From Chondrosia reniformis (lineage: Eukaryota > Porifera > Demospongiae > Chondrillida > Chondrillidae): a DNA stretch of 64,000 bases. The notes below the pieces were generated by a model. That model saw nothing but the letters and a program-made list of their open reading frames with translations, was not told where the DNA came from and did not search any database. How positions within the stretch are numbered: the stretch's first letter is position 1; every line of letters begins with the position of its first letter. The stretch spans positions 4,218,501-4,282,500 of the forward strand of contig OX359200.1 of the NCBI GenBank assembly GCA_947172415.1. The letters run 5' to 3'. Below, one piece after another: positions 45,041-55,920 of the stretch. The translations under genes and the position numbers were made by a program.

Positions 45041-48000
45041 CTGTACATGGACATAAATAATATATACTTCACATAATACATATAGTAATATTACAGGACT
45101 TATATACAAAAATACAACTGACATTATATATATAAACCATCTCTTTAATTCAATTAATTTATTAGCTAATCAATCTTTAACTACTATTCGTATTAACAAG
45201 CCAAAATGTATATATTTGCAGCTGCTTCAGAAGCACCTATTATAAAAGGCTTACACTTTGGAGTTGGACAATCTCTTTGAGTACACTCAACAGCACCATT
45301 GTACTTACACTCACTACAAAACAGATCAGCAAAACAGTTTGAATAACTTCAAGAGCAATTATAGCTAAATCACCTCTCTTAATGCAACTGTGTGGTTAAC
45401 TAGTAATGAAAGTATATCAAATTTTCAGGTTTGTGTTACAGGGATTCATGTTAAGCCTCTCTATGTATTGTATGGTTTCATGCAGCCATGTGATGCTATA
45501 TTAACCATTTATTAAAACCATCATCAGTAGTAAATGTGTCTCCAGGCTGATATTCCTTTCCATTGTAGTTACAACGACAGCCCACACAGCAGCCATCAGG
45601 TGGGGGAGGAAGCACTGTGGCACCAGGAGCACAGGCTAAGCATAATACTGCCTATAGACATTGAGAGCAGGTTTGATTGATGTCTCAAATAATCACATTA
45701 TATAGTAGACAGCTGTATAATTAGATTTAAAATAAGTTGGCATTGTATTCAATTTGTCAGGAAATACTCTTTAAATTTATTCTTTATGTTGTGAATATAC
45801 AGTACATGTACGTATATTTAATAACTTACAGCACAACTAAGAGGTTCTGCAGTAGTACAAGTGTGGCCACACCCATTGGAACAACACTTTTCATCTTCAT
45901 TACAATCATCATCACTGCTGCATTCCTCAACACAGGTACCAATTAATTCAAAAGATGGCGGACATACCACTAACATTGAACATGTATAATAGAAATCATA
46001 TTTCTTAGTGTTTTACATTTCAACAAAGGAGTTTGTGATATACACTTACATGGAGGTGGCACACAGGCTCTTAGAGTACAAATTACAAGACCATTCTCTG
46101 TGCATGAGCTGAAGCAATATATGAAACAACAATTTTAATATTCATATGCATGCACATTATGTCTATAATAAATAATGATTAAAATGTATTGCTTTATTTC
46201 TTGACTTACGTACCATGAATTACAACCATCAGCAGATGGAAATGCATCTCCAGCCATGTATGACACATTATTGTACTTGCAATCTGAATGATTCAGAAGT
46301 GTAATATTAGATTAAAGACTTTATATTTATACACATATAACTCTAACCTGGACAGCCTGGGCAACATTCTCCTGGTGCTGTTATAGGTAAGTCTTCTCCA
46401 CAATCTGGTATATCACAGAAAATGTCTGCACAAGTGACTCTTCCATTAGTGCAAATACTATAAGGCATTATTGTGTATACATATGACTTATTAACTTGTA
46501 TACAATGTATATGTGTACACTGTATATTTTGTATACTGAAATGCTATCTACATACACACGGATGTGTGTTACATGAAGAGACTGTGGTTTCAAACCACAG
46601 TGTGAGTGGAGTTATATGCTTAAATATTGAATCAAAGAGCCAGAGGGTTTCCTCACTTAGAGAGTACACACATATAAACACATTTTCCTTGCAATAACAT
46701 TATGCAGCTATATATACACTAACAGATATAAGCTCTATAGTGAGTTTTCAAAAGGATGCATACTTATATACTAATAAATAAGGTCTGAATGTACGTAGTT
46801 AATGAAAGATATTTATATGTATACGTAAATTGGAATTTGCATTACCATGTACGGCAGGGGTTTCTATTGAATTCCTCCCCATTTTGGAGTACAGTGCCAT
46901 CCTCCAAAGTACAAGCACCAGTGCACTCTTCAACACTCACACAGGCTTCAGCTACTACATCTAGTACAGTACCTCTAGGACATCCACATCCATGTCGACA
47001 CTGCTTGACACATACAGGATTAGGGTTGGTGCAGGTAGCTTCACAAGGTGCTCCAGTTTTAACTCCATCATAGAACACTTGTCCTTTTATAGGACAGTCT
47101 AGCAAAATGTTTAACAGCTAATAATTAACTTTTAAGTGCAGCAAAGTAAACCACAGAATGTACGCATGTATGTATGCATTACCACAGGCAGCGTGTTACT
47201 TATCAACGCATATGATTACCATATGTAACTTGGTGAGAGAGTATTTCCTTACAATATATGTCATGTAATTCACTCTTGCAACTTATCACCTTCATTGCAT
47301 TTCCTGTAGCACTGGGTCAGTGTTAGAAAGTTGTTTTTGTTTCCGCCACATCCACCATAAACAAATTCTTTACATGAAGCAGTTTCTGGGTCAAAGAAGT
47401 ATCTACGCAGCCTGCCTCTACATGGGCCAGTGTCAGGTACTAGGGTACAGCCTAGCAAAATAATAAAAGTCCATCAAGTGTACTACATACACATGTTAAA
47501 GGGTTTTGGCGGGATGTATATGGGAATAAAATATTCACTAAAATATGAATATATACTAATCATATTGGTTTTGTATTACTACTGTACTAATGTAAGAAAT
47601 TAACCTATCCTTGGTTGACATGCTTTTTCAGTACAAGCAACTGTTCCTTCAATACTGCACTGACTGCACATTAACAAAATAAATTCAAAAATAGTTACAC
47701 ATGAAGAGTGATACACATGGCTTCATGTAATTTTAGTAGGTAAACAGTCTGTGGTATACTGATTTCATTATAGCACACTTATGTGGTATCATATACTTGT
47801 AAAAGGGAATAATGTATTTAATACATATTACATAGCAAATACATATAATACAAATGTATATACATGTACGCAATACATGGCTATACTGTCCTGACCTACC
47901 ATGTATTACAACCATCATCAGCAGGAAAGGTATCTCCAGGTTTGTATTCCTCTCCACTGTAGCTACAGCCACATCTCCCACAGCAGCCATCAGATGGCCG

Positions 48001-50501
48001 AGGAATGGCTACAGCACCAGGAGCACAGGCTAAGCATGAAACTGCCTATAATAGAATAATGCCATAATACACTAATTAAGGCTATCTTTTATGTATATTA
48101 TTATTACACTCATTAATAAAGTCTTATTGATACTTTAGGAAAGGTGCCAGTGTCTAGATCTGTTTGATTGATTGAAAAGCACTTACAGAACAGTTAAGTG
48201 GTATTGCCTTTGTACATTCATGTCCACATCCATTGGAGCAGCACTTCTCGCCATCAGAACAACTGTTATCGTCACTGCACCTCTCAATGCATGTGCCAAA
48301 TGAACCAAGCTCCAAGGGTGGACACACCACTGTGGAAATGCAAAATTTATCATTATGAAGCATGTGACACAACACTTTAGGTCAATGTATCATGTATATA
48401 CAATAACAAATATTACTTGGTGGTGGAAAACAGGCTCTCTCAGTGCAGAAGCCACCTCCTTCTGTACATTGGCTGAGTGTTGCATAAAATAGAAATAAAT
48501 AGATATTAGATATGCTTTAATTGTTAGAAAAATCAGAAACAACCCACCATATATTGCAACCATCAATTGACGGAAATGTGTCACCTTCCATGTAAGCTCT
48601 ATTATTATATTTGCAAACTGTATTATGTGTAAAGATAAGAATAATTCATTCATATATAGAATAATGCTAGCATGGTCTTATATAAAAAGGGAATATTTAC
48701 CTGGGCACTGGCTACAGCAAACTCCTGGAACATTTATTGGTTCATCTTCACCGCAGTCCTGTAAATCACAGGTCAGCTCGTCACAAACAGCTAGTCCATT
48801 ATTACAGGTGCTGTGAATAAAATATATACAATATAATTATATATGTCCTGTTATATAACATATTACAGTTATATATATGTAATATAGTAAATGTAAAATG
48901 CTGTATAATAATACATGTACATATATACCAGGTTCTGCAATTATATATACAAGTTGTGTAGCGGTATACATACCAAACTCTTCAACTGTGTACCGTACAC
49001 CAATCTTATATAGAAGCCTGGCTCAAATAAAAGCCTGGCTAGAATTGAGGCTGAGTCAAAAATGACTGGAATTAATAGAGCCCGGGATTATATTCAGACA
49101 AATACAGTACAAGTTGTGTAGTGGTATACATACCAAACTCTACAAGGATTTCGGTTGTCTATCTCCCCATCTTGAAGGACTGTATCATCTCCTAAAATGC
49201 AAGCACCTGGACAATCACGAGGTTTCACACATGCATTAGCTTCTTCATCCAGTATGGTACTCTTGGTACATCCACATCCACTCCTACACTCTTTGGTACA
49301 CACTGGGTTAGGATTGGCACATGTTGCCTCACAAGGCAGACAGTTATGTACTCCATCATAGAACCTTTGACCTTCACTGGGACATGCTATATATCCGTAT
49401 AAATGTAAAGCTGTTATAACCATTTATTATATTATGTATTTATATGAAAAAGTAAGGATCGTGCATCTGGGGAATAACATATATAACGATACTGTACGTG
49501 TGTGTAGATAGATTGTTTACCTTCACGACATCTCGTATAGCACTGGCTCAAGGTACTAAACCTGTTACCATTTCCTCTACAACCACCATAATAAAATGTA
49601 TCACACAGTTTACTAGTTGAGTTGAAGAAGTACTGCCTTCCATATGCTTCACATGGACCAATGTCTGGGTGCTTCTCACAAACTATAATTTGTATAAGGT
49701 TGTAATGTTGAAAGTTCAATGTATATAAAGCAATTACATGCATAGCTTCTTAAAAGTTTTATGCAAGTTCTTTCTAAAGATGTCCAAAGCATACAGTGAA
49801 ATTTTACATCAATGTACGTCGGTTAGAAATAAGCAACAGTACCATTGGAACACTTCAGTAAATTGACACATTTCCCAGCTTCTTCATCAAAAACTGTATC
49901 GTCTCTACATTTGCAACCAAATCTACAAGGTGATCTACAAACTAATGGCAAGTCGGGCTGGTCACACGTTGGATCACAATTGGAGGCACAAGTTGAAAAA
50001 ACCTGACCTCTCACATTACAGACAGGAGCTAAAATAAAAATTCCAAAGAGAGCAAGTTTTTCTTCACAAATACATTACATACATACATGCTTGGAATGGT
50101 GTATATAGATGCGTGCAGCATGGACTAACTGCAAGCCTTGTAGCACCAGTGTGGCTTTCTAAAGTTGTTAGAATTTCCTCCGCATCCACCATAAATGAAC
50201 TCTTCACACATAGCGCTTGTTGCATTGTAGAAGTATCTCTTGAAGGCACCTCTACAATTGCCGGTGATTGGTGGCAAACTGCAAAAATCGTGCTCTGGAA
50301 AAATATAAATATACATGAAATGTGTAGTAAACGACATACACAACCTAGTTGTATATACTCATTTTGTTCTCCTTTCGCCCATGTATTAATATTATTGCTA
50401 CTACAATACGTACTTGGTGTAACGTCAAACACCGATGCGCCTATAGTAAATGGCCAGGAAGCAGCTGCCAAGCCTATTATCACAAAGAAGGCTTGCTTCA
50501 T
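40958..50501 (-). CDS. Mosaic secreted protein 2: Kunitz/TIL/VWC/WAP multi-domain inhibitor
   Basis: Twenty-nine exons with agreeing phases give 3796 nt, at least 1265 residues; the 3' end is open. Exon 1 (50501-50414) encodes a signal peptide, [16 protein letters not shown]. Modules in order: Kunitz, TIL, Kunitz, TIL, VWC, WAP, VWC-like, Kunitz, TIL, VWC, WAP, VWC-like, Kunitz, TIL, WAP, WAP, VWC-like, Kunitz, WAP, VWC-like. Each is encoded by one to three small exons with mostly phase-1 borders, the textbook pattern for exon shuffling. Four of five Kunitz loops have Arg or Lys at P1 and one has Glu. WAP and Kunitz domains inhibit serine proteases or act as antimicrobials. The protein is probably extracellular. 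The gene may extend further left. Confidence 0.8.
43466..43520 (-). ncRNA. Hammerhead-like copy in the homologous intron of mosaic gene 2
   Basis: The minus strand aligns along its whole length with the intact copy at 30678-30735, including helix II (GGG-loop-CCC), ACAGCAGTC and the outer CCA/TGG pair. The core reads CTAATGA and AAAA, so two conserved positions differ. It lies in sense in the intron before the WAP exon, like its counterpart. Confidence 0.6.
45255..47451 (-). other. Mosaic gene 2 exons 12-19
   Basis: 47451-47290 Kunitz ([13 protein letters not shown], Arg P1); 47098-46846 TIL plus linker; 46457-46348, 46283-46214 and 46108-46050 VWC-like; 45969-45830 WAP; 45651-45506 and 45313-45255 VWC-like. 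The order Kunitz-TIL-VWC-WAP-VWC repeats the block at 49682-47605, so the block was duplicated whole. In the exon at 45651-45506 the usual DGCNTW ending is DGFNKW, so one conserved cysteine is lost and its partner may be free. Confidence 0.8.
47605..50501 (-). other. Mosaic gene 2 exons 1-11
   Basis: 50501-50414 signal peptide; 50294-50130 Kunitz ([13 protein letters not shown], Arg P1); 50028-49843 TIL ([15 protein letters not shown]); 49682-49521 Kunitz ([13 protein letters not shown], Glu P1); 49386-49134 TIL plus linker; 48810-48701, 48617-48548 and 48472-48417 VWC-like; 48329-48187 WAP (eight cysteines, [13 protein letters not shown]); 48045-47900 and 47663-47605 VWC-like ([20 protein letters not shown]). 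The Glu at P1 in the second Kunitz is unusual for trypsin inhibition and may shift specificity or remove it. Confidence 0.8.
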
Positions 50502-50804
50502 TTTCCCTCAGTCGATTCGATAGCGTCTGTAAATAGAGCTGTTGCTGGATTAACTAGCTCTATACCGTTATTGATACAGACACACTAGCTAACTGTAAAA
50601 GTATTTCTTTTATAGTTAGGAAGAGGAGCCATACCTATGCGTATCGCAAAACCACAACAAAATGTATACGGGGTCGTTATGGGGTCAAGGTACACGCATG
50701 TCTGGATCTGTACAAACATCCTTCACTTCCAAGTTATAAGGTCTAGTCACATTAATAAGAACTTAATAAGCTATTGAAATATATATACCGGTGTCACAGT
50801 AAAT

Positions 50805-50985
50805 TCTATCCCCCCTAAATTTTATCCCCCCGGATAAAATATCCTAGGATAAAATATCCCCCCGGGATACTTTATCCTAGGAAAAATTATCCTACCCTAG
50901 GAAATTATAGGAAATTATATCCTACTCTAGGATAGAATATCCTAGGATATTTTATCTGGGGGATGAAATAAACTAGGATAGTTTA
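50805..50985. repeat. Iterated ATCCTAGGAT palindrome tract
   Basis: Units such as GGATAAAATATCCTAGGATA recur, interrupted by CCCCC or GGGGG runs. The tract can fold in many registers. It is not a simple tandem repeat and may be a degenerate MITE. Confidence 0.65.
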
Positions 50986-51368
50986 TCCTAATCATTTTGT
51001 CATATATGAATGTTTATTATTAATAAATAAGTACAAAATACTTAATAAAATACATAATCTGTTATGTCAAATGCATGAGATAAGAAAAAAATACTAAAAT
51101 AATATATGTCATGAAATTATATAATAATAATAACTTAATAAGCTACTGAAATGTGTATACCGGTATATTATATATTATCTTGCAAAAAAGTCAGTTAAAA
51201 AGTCACCTAACATGACATAGTGTTTAATAGATTAAAGATTAGGCGCATCAATATGTACATATATAGTACATTCAATGACTATTTATACAGTACAAGTTAC
51301 AATACACTAAGGTAATCTAATATAAAATAAATAATATATATATTACTATCTATATATATAATTCAGTA

Positions 51369-51398
51369 GAGTTTGTTTGTTTGTTTGTTTGTTTGTTA
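51369..51398 (+). repeat. (GTTT)n microsatellite
   Basis: Seven or so GTTT units, preceded by TCTATATATATAATTC at 51349. Confidence 0.85.
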
Positions 51399-51959
51399 CC
51401 GCTATACTCCGTCGTTTCTGCAGTCTAACTCGCACGGATTATGGAGTATCACTTGGAAAGTGACCTGAAGTATTTCACTTACGAAAAATTCGCCGCTGCG
51501 GAGAAGAGCGTCCAGTCTCAAATTCTCGCAGTAAAAACGCCATGTTTTATCGTAAAGACGCCATTTTTTATCGTTGTTCGTAACCATTACTTCCATGCAG
51601 CGCATTTTAACAGTTGTGCAATTACTTAATTATCCCAAGGATGTGGAAGTCACTTGCATGCGTGGGAGACGTGCGTACAACCTGCCGTAGCGGAGAAGCC
51701 CGCCTAAGGATGTTATATGTATATAATTTGAGTCCGAATTATATGCCCTTCCATTACTGCATGGAACCAGAACTGTAAGTACAATTATGGATATTTTAGT
51801 TCCATTCCACCTTTACAAATATGGTAATTAGATGGAAAGGTCAGGAAATCTGGTTCAAAATGGTATCACTGAGGAACTTAACCCTATAGATGATCATGTT
51901 TCCACTATTGTTTTGGTAAACCACTAACTTTACTACTTCTATATTCTAAACTCTCATGA

Positions 51960-53870
51960 GTCAAAATATATAGGTTTGTAATATCCTGATAATCATCAAG
52001 TTATAAATAAATAGCTACATAGCAATTGGTCTATATATAATCGGATATTCACGAGATAGTAAATTAGAAACAGTTGTATTAAATAAGATCCAAACGTTGC
52101 ACAGATCAGATCGGTGTGATAATGATTATAAGGAAAACATAAGAGTGCATGGTAGCTATATAGGCTTAATTATAGGTCCCCTGGGTTCAAAGTACCCTTA
52201 ATAGCTGGAATGGGAACTGTGAGTAAACACATGCAGTCCATCTGGTGCATGATACACAAAATTCAATTATTTATCAAATGCACAAATGAGAAGGTGATGA
52301 AACCGTAGTCCGGGGTGAGGAACCGCAGGGTGTAGATGGTCATGTTTCCACCATTGTTTTGTATTTCACTAACTGCATTAGCTCTGCCTTCTTAGCTAAT
52401 GAGTCGCCAGAGTGGCGCCTATAATGTGTTACATGTATATAGTGAAACCATATATATCTCTAATATATGTATGTCATATAGAGACCAATATATAACATAA
52501 TATATTTGCCCATGCATGCATATAGTTAAGGTGTAGATAAATGCCAACCAGTGCTGCTTAAGGGGCACAGGGTTATATATACCATAACATCACCACTTAA
52601 GGCACCAGCCGTCCACCCAGGTACATAGCCCGACTGCCTGAATACATTAATCCCTCATCACTTAAGGCTACCAGGCTGCACTTCCCAGTCAATTGCCAAG
52701 TTTGGAGGTGGTGCATTATAATTCATGTGCAATGGGGGATGTAAGGTGATTTAAAGGGTGCATATGAGATGATGTGGTTTATGTAGATGTATACAGTAAA
52801 AGTAATAAGGGAAAGCATTTAATAAGACGGGTATATATTAAATATAATTAAAAATATGGAGAGGGGAGGGAACCATGAAGTTATTCTCCTGGACCAGTTG
52901 AATTCTGTCTTTTCCACATTTTTAATATTATATATAAACCCAATTTTGATGATCCTGCATGCCTCAGTCAATGCCACTACCAGTTTTTCCTCATTTAGTT
53001 TATTATCAAATTTAGGAAACCGTTCTCTTAATTACCTAACCAAAATTCTCCTTTCATTACTAATCTAATTTTTACACCTAATAATAAAGTGGCAGCTATT
53101 TTCCATTTCCTGTAGTACACAGTGCTCTCTATGACTCTTTTAGTACATGGAGTGCTAGCCTATGTATATAGTAGCTATATAGGTTTATCATATCCTGCAG
53201 CTGATAATCATCAAGGGAAGCTAAGCCATCTCTCCTATTTTTAAATTAAACCCTTTCCATTGTATTGATACAACCACAGATATATCTACACCCATTGGAA
53301 GAGAATGGAAGAGAATTATTTACCCACACAATGCATTATAAGTAAATAATTATATAACAATGGGTCTATAATCAGATATTCACAAGATAATAAGATATAG
53401 AAAGAGTTGTATTAATTATACAAATTAAAAAAATAAAGAAAGAAAATACATGAACACCATGCAAGTGTATTATATTTATTGTTTCTATTTACTGTATAAA
53501 CAAGAACCAAACTTAGCACAGATCAGATCAGTGTGATAATGTGATGACAATGAAAACATAAGAGTGCATGGTAGCTATATAGGCTTAATTATAGGTCCCC
53601 TGGGTTCAAAGTACCTTTAATAGCTGGAATGGGAACTGTGAGTAAACACATGCAGTCCATCTGGTACATGATACACAAAATTCAATTTTTTATCAGTTAC
53701 ATGCCCAAATAAGGTAATATGAGAAGGTGAGGAAACCTGTGTCCAGAGTGAGGAACCGCAAAGTGTAGATGGTCATGTTTCCACCATTGTTTTGTATTTC
53801 ACTAACTGCATTACCTCTGCCTTCTTAGCTAATGAGCCGTCAGAGTGGCACCTAAAATTTTAATATGTTA
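51960..53870 (+). repeat. Direct duplication, copies about 51960-52440 and 53165-53870
   Basis: Long shared segments include AAGAGTGCATGGTAGCTATA, then GGTCCCCTGGGTTCAAAGTA, AACACATG.AGTCCATCTGG, and GTAGATGGTCATGTTTCCAC. The copies differ by scattered changes and by an insertion in the second. No coding frame explains the conservation; the unit may be an unclassified transposon or an old segmental duplication. Confidence 0.7.
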
Positions 53871-55920
53871 TGTGTTTATATATATATAGCTTTCACCAGC
53901 AGTGAAATCATGTCTCTAATATATATCCCTACTTAGAGAGACCCTAATGAGAGCTTGCACCAGTACAGTCCTACTTTCATCCTAACTCTCCATCTATCTG
54001 GAATCCAATTACTATATGTCTGTATCTAAGGCTGTGATGCATGGGATTGTGTATACTTACTCCTAGGAAACCCCTTAAGGCCCTAAGCCAAACACATACA
54101 GAAAACAACATCAAAATTATAATAAATTTTTCATTTATATATAACAAAAGTATATACTAGCTCTAGTTCAATATTACAGTATACTGTATATATATATACA
54201 AAACATACAATAAACAGACAAGAATTTACATACATAACTGTTTGACATATAACATGCCTATCACTGTTTAACATCAATTATTTACAATAAAAAGTCATAC
54301 AATTGTCATTATAATACACAGACCAAAAAAGAGAATTACTAATAGATTCTATATTTATACCTTGCTACGTAGATCAGAGGTGAAGTTGATGGTGAGTTAT
54401 AATACGTATAGAGGATTGCCCATTTCTAAGTATTAGATCGAGATTATTATATAAAATGATGCAGGAACGAGTAAGAGAGCTCTAAAAGCCTTGTTGTGTA
54501 AATGTAGGAGGACATCAACCACATGCAATTCCCACTACGTATTTACCAATCTGTACAATATTATGCTAACACTATATTTCCCTTTTTGTTCATGGCCATT
54601 AAGGGGTATCTGTTTCCTCCCGAAGGTTCCATCATGTACAGACTGGAGCCAATCTTCTTATCATAGGAGCCAAATAACACACTAAATCTATTATATGCAA
54701 CAAAAATAGCTCAGAGAGCTGGAGTTTAATGACTACTTGTGACTCACCTAGAATCGTATAAAATAGAACTACAGGTGGCTTCCTAGGAGTATATATGTTT
54801 CGTCACCCCATTACAGCTCCAGAAACTGAAAGTATATATAAGTGATTCCTGTTATAGGTGGGGGATTAATTAGAATCAAAATGGCTATGTTCTGACATAT
54901 ATAGGTTGTTGAAGATGGCTGGCTCTACGTATACAACATCGTTAAACATGTGTTAGAGTGTATGTTCTGAAAAATAAGGTAAAGCTAGATTAAATGGTTT
55001 TGGAGAATTGGAGAAATTGGCAATGTGCATCAATGTATATGTATTGCAATTGGGCTTTTTGAAAAGCGGGAAGTTACCAACAGGTTATGATGGTATACCA
55101 TATACCATCATATAACTTATGAGCTGTTTCAGAAAGATCTGCCACATTTTGAAATGCAGATAGACTTTTATTCGTTGAACCAGAGACATGACTCCAAATA
55201 CAATATATCATAAATTTACGTAATATTGTGATCAAATAAACTGACAACATCAGTGTTACAGTAATATGTTTGTATGAATGAAATACAATTAAAGGAGTTT
55301 CATTGTGTCAATTCTGATCAAACAATGAAAAAGTTTAAAACATAAAAAGTCTACAATTAATATATTCAATTCTTGTTCAGGTATGTCTATCAGTCTGATG
55401 ATAATTGAAATCACTTGTCCAGAGAAATTAATGCTTGGCAGCTTCAGAAATGTACTAATAGGAAATAGATTATATAGGGATGGATGCAGCTAGCCTAGGT
55501 TAATCATTTTTATATTTAAACACTACATAAATACGGTTAGCAATGGAAGGTAAATCTTTATCATCTACATGTGAGTGTCGCCAGTATATAGAAAATGGTA
55601 CCCCAACAGAAATAGACTTTTTCCTGGCAACCGTCTATATGGGCCTTAGAGAACTTCTGTACCGAGTTTGAATGAAATTCTCTTTATGAAGGAGATACGG
55701 TTGATTAAATATTTTGTAACGTATAAATTTTTACTTTATCGCGACATTTTTTCAAAAAATATTAGACAATTTTCTGCAATTTCTACTGGCACTCACACGT
55801 AAGTCACAAGTAAGTAATCAATGATTCCAAAAATGTAATGTCTACCAAAGCACCAAAAGTGTACCTTTTCACATGGTTAGTCGCATACAGTATATCAGTG
55901 CATGTGTACAATGCTTACAT
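53871..55920. other. Intergenic region
   Basis: AT-rich sequence. A short palindrome (TATGATGGTATACCATATACC and neighbours) lies near 55088-55120. I see no gene, RNA or clear transposon here. Confidence 0.4.

Larger units (their letters stand above)
50502..51960. other. Upstream of mosaic gene 2; palindrome-rich and repeat-bearing
   Basis: The promoter of mosaic gene 2 should lie here. A palindromic ATCCTAGGAT tract is at 50805-50985. A (GTTT)n run is at 51369-51398. The GC-richer stretch 51400-51720 has open frames on both strands without family resemblance. Confidence 0.4.

Noticed and set aside
49022-49142. Short direct repeat near 48949 and 49108 as a mobile element
   Set aside because: Only about 35 bp is shared, around an exon border; too short to classify.
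25604-50501. One giant gene joining both mosaic loci
   Set aside because: Each locus has its own signal-peptide exon and two unrelated genes lie between them. A read-through splice was kept only as an open question.
50113-50588. Plus-strand frames of 136 and 79 codons
   Set aside because: They are antisense to the signal-peptide and Kunitz exons of mosaic gene 2.
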